NCBI GenBank assembly: GCA_002786355.1
Contig: PGCO01000003.1
Location: 1 to 64,000 of the forward strand
From: Sediminibacterium sp. FEMGT703S
GTDB taxonomy: Bacteria; Bacteroidota; Bacteroidia; Chitinophagales; Chitinophagaceae
Length of the DNA: 64,000 nt
Reading direction: 5' to 3'
The notes below the pieces were generated by a model, which was given only the letters and a program-made list of their open reading frames with translations, did no database searches and was not told the origin of the DNA. The translations under genes and the position numbers were made by a program. This document shows, piece by piece, positions 44,245 to 51,726 of this stretch (position 1 is its first letter; each line of letters starts with the position of its first letter).

Positions 44245-44275
44245 CAAAGTTATAACAATGAATGCGATTATCCAA
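44245..44275 (-). promoter_or_regulatory. Promoter of the bacilliredoxin gene
   Basis: On the minus strand TTG (44275-44273) and TAACTTTG (44252-44245) are exactly 20 bp apart. The -7 element ends 17 bp before the ATG at 44227. This is one of the clearest consensus promoters in the window. Confidence 0.8.
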
Positions 44276-44288
44276 TCTAGACTTATTA

Positions 44289-44337
44289 AAATGCCACAAT
44301 GACTCCTTTTTAAAAATATTTTGCCATTATGGCATTT
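44289..44337. promoter_or_regulatory. Inverted repeat upstream of hsp20 (candidate operator)
   Basis: AAATGCCACAATG and CATTATGGCATTT are 13-base inverted arms with one mismatch and a 23-base spacer. The second arm overlaps its own 13-base palindrome, TGCCATTATGGCA. A further TGCCA/TGGC pair lies 15 bp downstream. The cluster lies about 100 bp before the hsp20 start codon and could control it or the divergent bacilliredoxin gene. Confidence 0.45.
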
Positions 44338-44433
44338 AAATACGCTTTTCTAGTGCCAAAAAATGTTTTTAAAGTGGCTGGAATATGATTTGATACTTAT
44401 TTAGAAACTATTAAAAATAAAAACTAAATAACC

Positions 44434-44853
44434 ATGTCAATCTTAAAAAACAACAACACTAGCGTATTTGATGAATTATTCAATGCTTTCCCAAGTAATT
44501 TTGGAAGTAGCATTCCAAGCGGCTATCCAACCGCGTCCGTAAATATTCATGAGACTACAGACGCATTTCATTTAGAATTGAATGCACCAGGAAGAAACAA
44601 AGAAGATTTTTCAATTAGTGCAGATAAGGGCTTGTTGACTATTTCTTATCAAAAGAAAGAAACCAGTGAAGAGAAAAACTATAAAACAATTAGAAAAGAA
44701 TTTACTTACAAAAGTTTTAAAAGAAGTTTCTCCATTGATGATGCAATAAATGCAGATGCCATTCAAGCTAGATATGAGAACGGTGTACTAAAATTATTAC
44801 TTCCGAAAAAAGAAGAAATTAAAAATGCACCAAAACAGATTAGTATAAGCTAA
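44434..44853 (+). CDS. Hsp20/alpha-crystallin family small heat-shock protein
   Basis: A 139-residue ATP-independent chaperone. The alpha-crystallin domain runs from about 30 to 125 with AFHLELNAPGRNKEDF and ARYENGVLKLLLPKKEE; the latter holds the conserved GVL element, and the C-terminal QISIS is the IxI-type anchor for oligomerisation. It has a single-gene transcript ending at a strong hairpin and lies downstream of a cluster of inverted repeats that may regulate it. Confidence 0.94.
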   Translation: MSILKNNNTSVFDELFNAFPSNFGSSIPSGYPTASVNIHETTDAFHLELNAPGRNKEDFSISADKGLLTISYQKKETSEEKNYKTIRKEFTYKSFKRSFSIDDAINADAIQARYENGVLKLLLPKKEEIKNAPKQISIS

Positions 44854-44858
44854 TCAAT

Positions 44859-44890
44859 AAAAGAGGTTACTTTTTAAGTAACCTCTTTTA
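44859..44890. terminator. Bidirectional terminator between hsp20 and DUF2892 gene
   Basis: AAAAGAGGTTAC and GTAACCTCTTTT form a perfect 12-bp stem with a short T-rich loop. The A-run on one side and T-run on the other let it serve both convergent genes. Confidence 0.85.
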
Positions 44891-44900
44891 TTTAATACTG

Positions 44901-45107
44901 CTATTGCTTGGTTGGGCAAGTGGAAATACCAAATAAAGTGTACAAAGGACAAAAGCTAACCAAACTGGTTAAAACAAATACCCCTGCCAATACCAATAAA
45001 ACAATACCCAATGTGCCTGAAATTACATTCCCATAATACAAACCTGCAACAACAGCAGCAATGATGATTCGTATTGTTTTATCCATTGAACCCATATTTT
45101 TTTTCAT
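44901..45107 (-). CDS. DUF2892 (YgaP-like) small membrane protein
   Basis: A 68-residue protein with two hydrophobic helices (about 10-28 and 32-50) and the family ending SLVSFCPLYTLFGISTC, containing two conserved cysteines. Homologous domains are found alone or attached to rhodanese in YgaP. The function of the stand-alone form is unknown; a link to sulfur chemistry is inferred only. It converges on hsp20 and shares its terminator. Confidence 0.9.
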   Translation of the reverse strand: MKKNMGSMDKTIRIIIAAVVAGLYYGNVISGTLGIVLLVLAGVFVLTSLVSFCPLYTLFGISTCPTKQ

Positions 45108-45206
45108 AGCGCTTAATTTTAGTTAACTAAATATACTAAATGAAAAACAAAACTTCAAACTTGTAATATTTATGTTATTATAGCTACAAATAAACAAATT
45201 TAGGTT

Positions 45207-46061
45207 ATGCGTAATTGGGTATTATTGGTTTTGGCATCATTACTCAGCTTTTCAGGGGGGGCTCAAAAAATCACTCAGTCTTTATTATGGGAAATTAGTG
45301 GGAATGGTCTTAAATCCCCCTCTTATCTTTTTGGAACTTCACATATTATTTGCGCTTCAGATTTTAGCTTCACACCTGTTTTAGCCGAAAAAATAAAGTC
45401 TACTAAAAAATTATTTCTAGAAATAGATTTATCTAAGCCTAATATGCAACAAGAAATGTTGCAGATGATGCAATTAGAGGGCACTAGCCTTGATAAATTA
45501 TTAGGAAGCGATTTTGAAACCATCAATACCAATTTTCAAAAAATTACTGGGGCTTCGCTTAAACTCTTCAATCAATTTAAACCTTTTGTAGGAATAAGCA
45601 TGCTCACCCTAAAAACAGTTCCCTGTAATACTCCCATGCAGCCAGAAACTGTATTTATGAAAAGTGCACAAGAAGCAGGTAACCCCGTTGGGGGATTGGA
45701 AACGGTTTCAGATCAGGTTGCAGCAATTAATGCACAACCTCTATCTGATCAAATTACCGAATTCAAAAAAATGGTAAATAATTTTGATAGCGTAAAACTG
45801 CAAATGAATGAGTTGATTAAAGTGTATAAATTAAATGATGTAGAACGTATATATCAATTTATGCAAGAACAAAAAATGACTGAAGCATTTGAACAGACCA
45901 TGCTCATTAAAAGAAACAAAAACTGGATTCCATCGATAATTCATTCAATTCAAATTCAACCTACATTTTTTGCAGTTGGAGCAGCGCATTTAGGAGGGAA
46001 AGAGGGAGTAATTGATTTACTAAAAGAAAAGGGGTATCAACTTACACCAGTAAAGTATTAA
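45207..46061 (+). CDS. TraB/GumN family protein, exported
   Basis: A 284-residue secreted protein with signal peptide (about 1-19, ending SGGAQ). The TraB/GumN motif GTSHIICASDF and the later FAVGAAHLGGKEGVIDLL define the family, which shows distant similarity to metalloproteases and whose activity is largely uncharacterised. A run of seven Gs lies in the signal-peptide codons, unusual for this AT-rich sequence. It is followed at 5 bp by an ECF sigma factor gene, so likely the same transcript. Confidence 0.88.
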   Translation: MRNWVLLVLASLLSFSGGAQKITQSLLWEISGNGLKSPSYLFGTSHIICASDFSFTPVLAEKIKSTKKLFLEIDLSKPNMQQEMLQMMQLEGTSLDKLLGSDFETINTNFQKITGASLKLFNQFKPFVGISMLTLKTVPCNTPMQPETVFMKSAQEAGNPVGGLETVSDQVAAINAQPLSDQITEFKKMVNNFDSVKLQMNELIKVYKLNDVERIYQFMQEQKMTEAFEQTMLIKRNKNWIPSIIHSIQIQPTFFAVGAAHLGGKEGVIDLLKEKGYQLTPVKY

Positions 46062-46066
46062 GGAAT

Positions 46067-46570
46067 ATGCAGGCTGCTGACAAAACTTTTATTCAACTGT
46101 TGAACCAACATCAGAAAATCATACATAAAGTATGTAATCTTTATTTGAATTGGCAGGAAGACAAAGAAGACTTATTTCAAGAAATTACTTTACAAGCATG
46201 GAAAGCATATGGACAATTTAGGGGAGATGCTAAATTTTCTACTTGGCTATACCGTGTTGCGCTTAACACTGCAATTACTTTTTTTAGAAAGGATAAAAAG
46301 AAGGATTTTATAGAATCTGTTGCGGATCTACCTGAGAACATAGATTTTGCAGAGAGAGACTCCATTGAGGAAAAAACACAAGCAATGTATAAAGCAATAG
46401 CTTCCCTCTCCAAAATTGACAAAGCGATTGTAATGCTTTATTTAGAAGATTATAGTTATGCAGAAATAAGTGAAATAATAGGTATTACTGCAAATAATAT
46501 TGCCGTTAAGATGAACAGAATTAAAGTAAAATTGAGGGAAGCCACATTAAAAAATTTCGAAAGGATCTAA
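46067..46570 (+). CDS. ECF-type RNA polymerase sigma factor
   Basis: A 167-residue sigma-70 family factor with region 2 (EDLFQEITLQAWKAYGQF; STWLYRVALNTAI) and region 4 (DYSYAEISEIIGITANNIAVKMNRI). Regions 1 and 3 are absent, as in ECF factors. AAGGA lies just before the ATG. It sits between a TraB/GumN gene and a four-helix membrane protein that is the probable anti-sigma factor. Its target promoter is not evident. Confidence 0.92.
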   Translation: MQAADKTFIQLLNQHQKIIHKVCNLYLNWQEDKEDLFQEITLQAWKAYGQFRGDAKFSTWLYRVALNTAITFFRKDKKKDFIESVADLPENIDFAERDSIEEKTQAMYKAIASLSKIDKAIVMLYLEDYSYAEISEIIGITANNIAVKMNRIKVKLREATLKNFERI

Positions 46571-46580
46571 ATGAAACAAT

Positions 46581-47216
46581 ATGGAATTAGATGATTTAAA
46601 AGGATTAATTAACCAGAAACTAATTGAAGGTAGTTTAGATAAGACCGAGCATAATTTCGCTAACTTATTAAAAGGGAAAGCTAACTCTGTAGTTAGTAAA
46701 ATTAAAAAAAGCCTTTGGTTCGAAATTGCTTGCAGCTTCTTGGTAGTACTATTATTTTTAGGAATAGCTTTTTCATCTTCATACCATTCCCTTAAAATCT
46801 ATTTTGGCTTATTTGGTGCCGTATTTATACCATTTACTTATATTCTTTTCTATCTTCTAAAAAAAGTCAATGAATTTGAACATTCAGTTTTACCTATAAA
46901 AGGAAATCTTCAACAATTAATCAAAATGTTGGAAGATTTTACGCGCAGGTATTTCCAATTTAATATGGCTTTACTTCCAATCTGTTTTTTATTAGCCTTT
47001 TATTTAGGATTAAATGAGAAAGAGCCGGTAGCAATTTTAGATAACTTATCTATCAAACTAAAAGTAACTAAAAGTTTATACATAGGATTTATCATTGGAT
47101 ACTCAATCGCTTTAATAGTTAGCCTAGTGTATTTTACCAAATGGTATATCAGAAAGCTTTATGGAAAGTACATTGAACAGCTAAAATCGTTATTAGCAGA
47201 ACTTAAAGAAGAGTAA
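46581..47216 (+). CDS. Membrane protein, probable anti-sigma factor
   Basis: An unrecognised 211-residue protein. The N-terminal 45 residues are cytoplasmic and charged, followed by four transmembrane helices (about 47-67, 74-92, 128-146 and 167-187) and a basic tail. Its position 10 bp after an ECF sigma gene fits a membrane anti-sigma factor; it lacks the zinc HxxxCxxC motif of many such proteins. The role is inferred from gene order alone. Confidence 0.65.
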   Translation: MELDDLKGLINQKLIEGSLDKTEHNFANLLKGKANSVVSKIKKSLWFEIACSFLVVLLFLGIAFSSSYHSLKIYFGLFGAVFIPFTYILFYLLKKVNEFEHSVLPIKGNLQQLIKMLEDFTRRYFQFNMALLPICFLLAFYLGLNEKEPVAILDNLSIKLKVTKSLYIGFIIGYSIALIVSLVYFTKWYIRKLYGKYIEQLKSLLAELKEE

Positions 47217-47220
47217 TTAA

Positions 47221-47679
47221 TTATTCTTTACAACCTGTTTTTCTTCTTGTATCAATAAGGTATTGGATTCTCCATTTATCATTATTCCTCACTAATTGAA
47301 AAGAGTTGACGCCACAATGACTAAAGTCTGCTCTTCTATAAAAAAGGTATGGCGTCCAAACGCTAGCCAATGGCCCATCTACTTTTACAACATCAAATAC
47401 AATACGCTCATCGGCCAAACCTTTTGGCATATTTGACACTTGTCTAATAAACGCAGCTACTGAATCATTTCGAACAATCAACTTACCTTCTTTATTGGTG
47501 GTAATAGTTTGCATGATGGCATTCTCTGTGAAACAATCTTGGAGCATAACTCCATCTGACTCTATCATTGCGAAAAACATTTTACGAATAGTTGCCTTAA
47601 TAGAATCTTCAGCTGATTGAGCTTGTATATTATTTATACTGCAGAAGATTACCGCAAATAATAAAAATAATTTTTTCAT
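47221..47679 (-). CDS. Exported NTF2-like (DUF4440/SnoaL-type) protein
   Basis: A 152-residue exported protein with signal peptide (about 1-20, ending IQAQS) and an NTF2-like fold. The helix SIKATIRKMFFAMIESDGVMLQDCFTENA and the strands VWTPYLFYRRADFSHCGVNSFQLVR match the SnoaL/DUF4440 group. Many such domains bind small ligands without clear catalytic residues. It converges on the putative anti-sigma gene with 4 bp between stops. Confidence 0.82.
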   Translation of the reverse strand: MKKLFLLFAVIFCSINNIQAQSAEDSIKATIRKMFFAMIESDGVMLQDCFTENAIMQTITTNKEGKLIVRNDSVAAFIRQVSNMPKGLADERIVFDVVKVDGPLASVWTPYLFYRRADFSHCGVNSFQLVRNNDKWRIQYLIDTRRKTGCKE

Positions 47680-47799
47680 CTTTTAAAACTAATTAAAAAA
47701 ACGCAGTTAAACAATCCGAAATATCTAGTACCTTTTGTACCCAAAATTACCAATTTAGTCTTCGTTAAAGTATGCCATCAACCTAACTATTTGAGTTTT

Positions 47800-48828
47800 A
47801 TGAGAAGATCAAATACCAAAATAAAAGCAATTTGGACTACTTTAAAAGAAACAAAGTTTAAAGAATCGCCCATGCGATTTCCTGGTTTAGATGGCGCAAA
47901 AGGTTTATTAGTCTTGATGGTTGTTATGACACATTGCTTACCAAAGAGCACTTTTTTGTATTTCATGTATTTTTTCCATATGCCATTATTCATGGCCATC
48001 AGCGGATTTTTAGTGAAAATAAGTACGTTTAATGAAGGTTTTTCGGGCTATATAAAGAGAATGTGGTCTAGGTTAATTATTCCTTGGTGTTTAGCGAGTC
48101 TGATGTTTTTACCTTTTCAATTCAATGATAATGGGGTATACGAATTGGAAATATCAAATATTATTTACCCCTATTACCACTTATGGTATATCCCTTCATT
48201 ATTAATTGGAGCCTTTTTATGTTACAGTGTACTTAGATGGAATATGCCAATTGGATTACTCCTAATAATTACTGCTTTGGTGAGTATAATTTGGTATAAC
48301 GTTTATCGAGATACCAGTATTCCCATTAAGCAACTTCCATTGTATTGGCTTGGAGATAAACGACTCTTTGCTTATTTATTCTTTTTTATATTCGGATTTA
48401 GTATTAGAAACAAGCTCATCCCACTACCTTTTAAAATAGAGCATATTATACTCATTTTAGCAATGAGTTTTGGGGTAGTGGTATTTTTTGTGTACAAACA
48501 TGCTGGAAATTTGATATTGGTATGGCCTTACATGATTTTTAATGCCGCTTTAGTGGTATTTGTTTTAGCATTTATTGCACCTCAACAATGGCTGCAACAT
48601 AAGTTGCTACTTTGGATAAATAATAATTCATTGGGCTTTTACTTGTTTCATCCCTTATTTCAAATATCGATTTACGACTTTATTTTAAAAGATAAGGCAC
48701 AAGTAAAAGTCACACATTTAGAATCAATACTCATATTTCTAATTGTATTCACTTTAACCGCATTATTAATTAAGTTGCTACAGCAGTTTAAGATTACTAA
48801 TAAACTGCTATTAGGCAATATCAAATAA
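47800..48828 (+). CDS. Acyltransferase 3 family membrane protein
   Basis: A 342-residue integral membrane protein of the acyltransferase-3 (OafA/WecH/NodX-like) family. It shows PGLDGAKGLLVLMVVMTHCL in the first helix, with the catalytic-type His, and about ten hydrophobic segments; FFHMPLFMAISGFLVK and NNNSLGFYLFHPLFQ are family-typical. Such enzymes acetylate or succinylate sugars and surface polymers. The track start at 47791 is TTG; ATG at 47800 is used, though an ATG at 47872 is also possible. Confidence 0.87.
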   Translation: MRRSNTKIKAIWTTLKETKFKESPMRFPGLDGAKGLLVLMVVMTHCLPKSTFLYFMYFFHMPLFMAISGFLVKISTFNEGFSGYIKRMWSRLIIPWCLASLMFLPFQFNDNGVYELEISNIIYPYYHLWYIPSLLIGAFLCYSVLRWNMPIGLLLIITALVSIIWYNVYRDTSIPIKQLPLYWLGDKRLFAYLFFFIFGFSIRNKLIPLPFKIEHIILILAMSFGVVVFFVYKHAGNLILVWPYMIFNAALVVFVLAFIAPQQWLQHKLLLWINNNSLGFYLFHPLFQISIYDFILKDKAQVKVTHLESILIFLIVFTLTALLIKLLQQFKITNKLLLGNIK

Positions 48829-48832
48829 AGGC

Positions 48833-50269
48833 TTAACGCAGGTAACCCAGAATCTTTAACATACTTTGAGCTGTTTGCTCCTTTGCATACACCCAATCAA
48901 TCATTTTACCCGTCTTATCTAATTCAACAATAACATGCTTTGGTGAAGGGATTAAACAGTGTTTAATTCCACCATAGCCGCTGATTTGATCTTGGTAAGC
49001 ACCTGTATGAAAGAACCCAACATAAAGGGGCTCTTTATTTGACTCTACTTCTTTTTTATCAACTGTAGTAAGTTTAGGCAAGAACACTTCATTAATATGT
49101 TCTTCAGAATCATAATAATCATGGCTATCGCAGGTAATACCACCCAAAACGACTCGCTGATATTCGTTATCCCATTTATTAACAGGGAGCATTAAAAACT
49201 TTTCTCCAATACCCCATGTATCAGGTAAAGTAGTAATAAAGGAAGAATCAATCATGTACCAACACTCTCTATCGTTCTGAATTTTTTCTCCAATCACACT
49301 ATAAATATGAGCCATACTTTCACCTACAGTAAAGCTGCCAAATTCAGTATAAATATTGGGCATTGGAACTTTAGATTTCTTACATGCCTTCTTGATATTT
49401 CCTACAATTTCATTAATCATGAACTGATAATCGTATTCAAAGCCTAATGAATGCTTGATTGGAAATCCTCCGCCAATATTGATTGAATCTAGTTCTGGAC
49501 AAATCTTTTTTAATTGGCAATAAAGATTGATGATTTTATTTAATTCACTCCAATAATAGATATCATCTTTGATTCCTTTATTTAAGAAAATGTGTAACAT
49601 TTTCAATTGAAACTTATGTTCATTGCCTTCAATTTCATCTACGTAAAATTCCAAAATATCTTTCGCTCGGATACCCAAACGAGAAGTGTAAAAAGGAAAA
49701 TTAGGCTCTTCTTCTGCAGCAACTCTAATCCCCACTGAAAAGGGAGTACTAGATCGAACACTTCTTTTATAGGCTTGTAATTCTTCTTTGTTATCAAGAA
49801 TGGGTATTACATTTTTAAACCCTGAATTAATCAATTTAGCAATTCTAGAAGTGTATTGTTTTTGCTTATACCCGTTGCAAATAATAAAAGTTTCTTTATT
49901 AATCTTTCTGCGTTGATATAATCGATTGACTATTTCGATATCATATGCATAAGAAGTTTCTAAATGAATATTGTGCTTCAACGCCTCTTCTACAATAAAT
50001 GAAAAGTGCGAACTCTTGGTACAATAACAATAAAAGTACTCCCCCTCGTACTTATGCTTCTTGAATGCATTGGCAAACATATTTTTTGCCTTATTAATTT
50101 GCATTCCAATCTTTGGCAAATAGGTCAATTTCAATGGAGTACCATGTTTATCTATCAACTTCTTGATATCAACACCATTGAATTCTAAGTATCCTTCGTC
50201 GCTTACATCAAATCCTTCTTGTGGAAAGTGAAAAGTCTGGTTCACCAGAGAAGTGTAGGTATTATTCAT
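48833..50269 (-). CDS. speA: Arginine decarboxylase (fold III, short Bacteroidota type)
   Basis: Decarboxylates arginine to agmatine. It is a PLP alanine-racemase-fold enzyme of 478 residues, shorter than E. coli SpeA (about 660). The PLP lysine is probably in YFYCYCTKSSHF, the glycine loop is INIGGGFPIKHS, and the C-terminal active-site Cys/Asp lie in GGITCDSHDYY. The usual EPGR-type phosphate loop reads EFGSFTVGES, a pattern I associate with this clade. Substrate assignment rests partly on aguA and aguB elsewhere in the window. Another basic amino acid is possible. Confidence 0.83.
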   Translation of the reverse strand: MNNTYTSLVNQTFHFPQEGFDVSDEGYLEFNGVDIKKLIDKHGTPLKLTYLPKIGMQINKAKNMFANAFKKHKYEGEYFYCYCTKSSHFSFIVEEALKHNIHLETSYAYDIEIVNRLYQRRKINKETFIICNGYKQKQYTSRIAKLINSGFKNVIPILDNKEELQAYKRSVRSSTPFSVGIRVAAEEEPNFPFYTSRLGIRAKDILEFYVDEIEGNEHKFQLKMLHIFLNKGIKDDIYYWSELNKIINLYCQLKKICPELDSINIGGGFPIKHSLGFEYDYQFMINEIVGNIKKACKKSKVPMPNIYTEFGSFTVGESMAHIYSVIGEKIQNDRECWYMIDSSFITTLPDTWGIGEKFLMLPVNKWDNEYQRVVLGGITCDSHDYYDSEEHINEVFLPKLTTVDKKEVESNKEPLYVGFFHTGAYQDQISGYGGIKHCLIPSPKHVIVELDKTGKMIDWVYAKEQTAQSMLKILGYLR

Positions 50270-50334
50270 CAGGGAGGTTTCCTTTTTTAAAATTAGGATG
50301 TAAAAATAACCCTTGTTACGGATTATAGAAATAA

Positions 50335-50367
50335 AAAAAGCCAGATGTTTAATTCATCTGGCTTTTT
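50335..50367 (-). terminator. Intrinsic terminator after rplT
   Basis: AAAAAGCCAGATG and CATCTGGCTTTTT form a perfect 13-bp stem around a 7-base loop, with T-runs usable in both directions. It lies 17 bp past the rplT stop. Confidence 0.88.
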
Positions 50368-50384
50368 ATGTTTTTTGGATCAAT

Positions 50385-50729
50385 TTATTTTACTGAATTA
50401 ACCAATGCTTTGAAAGAGGCAGGCTCATTCATTGCTAAATCAGCTAAAACCTTACGGTTTAAATCGATTCCTTTTACACTTAGTTTGTTGATGAACTGAC
50501 TGTAAGTCATTCCCTCTTCTCTTACAGCAGCATTAATACGTGCAATCCAAAGCTGGCGGTATTCACGCTTCTTTAATTTGCGACCTACATAACTGTAAGT
50601 AAGACCTTTTTCAACAATATTTTTGGCAACGGTATAAACGTTTTTACGTTTACCATAGTATCCTTTTGCTTGGTCAAGAATTTTCTTTCTCCTTGCTCTT
50701 GATGCAACTGCATTTTTTGAACGTGGCAT
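50385..50729 (-). CDS. rplT: 50S ribosomal protein L20
   Basis: A 114-residue early-assembly ribosomal protein with the classic [28 protein letters not shown] start and ANPSF-like end. In other bacteria L20 represses its own operon by binding the mRNA leader, which is relevant to the structured leader before rpmI. It follows rpmI by 60 bp and ends at a strong terminator. Confidence 0.98.
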   Translation of the reverse strand: MPRSKNAVASRARRKKILDQAKGYYGKRKNVYTVAKNIVEKGLTYSYVGRKLKKREYRQLWIARINAAVREEGMTYSQFINKLSVKGIDLNRKVLADLAMNEPASFKALVNSVK

Positions 50730-50789
50730 AGTAAATGTTTTGAAGTTAGCGGAGCTAACGGTTAATAATCTGTTTTTTTAGCGGGCTAA

Positions 50790-50990
50790 TTAGCCTTTCA
50801 AACGTAATAAACGTAAAACGAAATCCTTATTGGTAGAACCAACAATACCTTTTTGTCTTAAAGCACGTTTACGCTTTTTAGATTTCTTGGTTAGGATGTG
50901 ACGCTTGAACGCTTTTTGGAAACTGATTTCTCCGGTACCGGTCACTTTAAAACGCTTCTTAGCGCTGGAGTTTGTTTTAACTTTTGGCAT
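50790..50990 (-). CDS. rpmI: 50S ribosomal protein L35
   Basis: A 66-residue basic ribosomal protein starting [20 protein letters not shown]. The track adds four upstream codons; ATG at 50990 is the family start. It is transcribed with rplT from an internal promoter at 51077-51107, with a structured leader of about 80 bases, so it can be expressed apart from infC and thrS. Confidence 0.97.
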   Translation of the reverse strand: MPKVKTNSSAKKRFKVTGTGEISFQKAFKRHILTKKSKKRKRALRQKGIVGSTNKDFVLRLLRLKG

Positions 50991-51070
50991 ATAAATAATC
51001 AATAAAGATTACACCCTGCTGGCGTTCCACCACGGGGTGGAAACTTGTTTTGGCCTTACGGGAAAATTTT
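50991..51070 (-). promoter_or_regulatory. Structured 5' leader of rpmI-rplT (candidate autoregulatory element)
   Basis: On the minus strand TTCCACC and GGTGGAA form a 7-bp hairpin with loop CCGT (51025-51042). The CACCC inside its left arm and loop can instead pair with GGGTG at 51016-51012, closer to the ATG. The two pairings exclude each other, as expected of a leader that switches state when L20 binds. I do not match it to a named leader family. Confidence 0.45.
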
Positions 51071-51076
51071 GGATTG

Positions 51077-51107
51077 CAAAAGTAGCAATTATTGCTGAAT
51101 TGTACAA
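51077..51107 (-). promoter_or_regulatory. Internal promoter for rpmI-rplT
   Basis: TTG (51107-51105) and TACTTTTG (51084-51077) are exactly 20 bp apart on the minus strand, a full consensus match just after the infC stop codon. Confidence 0.8.
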
Positions 51108-51111
51108 GTAT

Positions 51112-51678
51112 TTACTTCTTTTTACCTGTTTTTGGGGTAAAAATGGCAAACATACGCTTACCTTCTAATTTAGGCATACTTTCTAAAGTACCTACTTCAG
51201 CGAGTCTTTCTGCAAATTTTAATAGTAGTAATTGACCTCTGTCTTGAAACATGATGGCCCTACCTTTAAACTGTACATATGCTTTAACCTTGTTCCCGTC
51301 TTTCAAAAAGCCTTCCGCATGTTTTGCTTTGAAGTTGAAATCGTGGTCGTCGGTACTAGGAGTGAATCGTATTTCTTTAATCTCACTTTGCTTGGAGTTG
51401 GCCTTCATTTCCTTCTCCTTCTTCTTTTTCTCGTACAAGAATTTCTTGTAATCGATTATTTTACAAACAGGAGGATCGGCTGTGGGTGAAATTTCCACTA
51501 GATCTAATTCTTGTTCCTGCGCAATCTTCAGTGCTTCTTGGGTAGAATAGATTCCTACCGTTACATTGTCTCCTACCAGTCTAATCTGGAGGGCGCGGAT
51601 TCTCTCGTTGATACGATGTTCAGGCTCTGGTTGCCTGTTGAACCTGGGATTGAATCTTCCTCTTGGTGCTAATGCCAT
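51112..51678 (-). CDS. infC: Translation initiation factor IF-3
   Basis: A 188-residue two-domain factor that keeps 30S subunits free and checks the start codon. The N-domain shows HRINERIRALQIRLVGDN and the C-domain IKEIRFTPSTDDHDFNFKAKHAEGFL. Here the start is a normal ATG, not the rare AUU used for autoregulation in E. coli. About 20 extra basic residues precede the conserved N-domain. It lies 48 bp after thrS. Confidence 0.97.
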   Translation of the reverse strand: MALAPRGRFNPRFNRQPEPEHRINERIRALQIRLVGDNVTVGIYSTQEALKIAQEQELDLVEISPTADPPVCKIIDYKKFLYEKKKKEKEMKANSKQSEIKEIRFTPSTDDHDFNFKAKHAEGFLKDGNKVKAYVQFKGRAIMFQDRGQLLLLKFAERLAEVGTLESMPKLEGKRMFAIFTPKTGKKK

Positions 51679-51726
51679 TAAAACTTGTTTGGTTTAAAAT
51701 TTTGATAAAGATATACCATATTCCGA

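Noticed and set aside
44330-44380. TGGCA-type sequences before hsp20 as a sigma-54 promoter
   Set aside because: Neither TGGC is followed by a GC at the required spacing; the symmetry fits an operator better.
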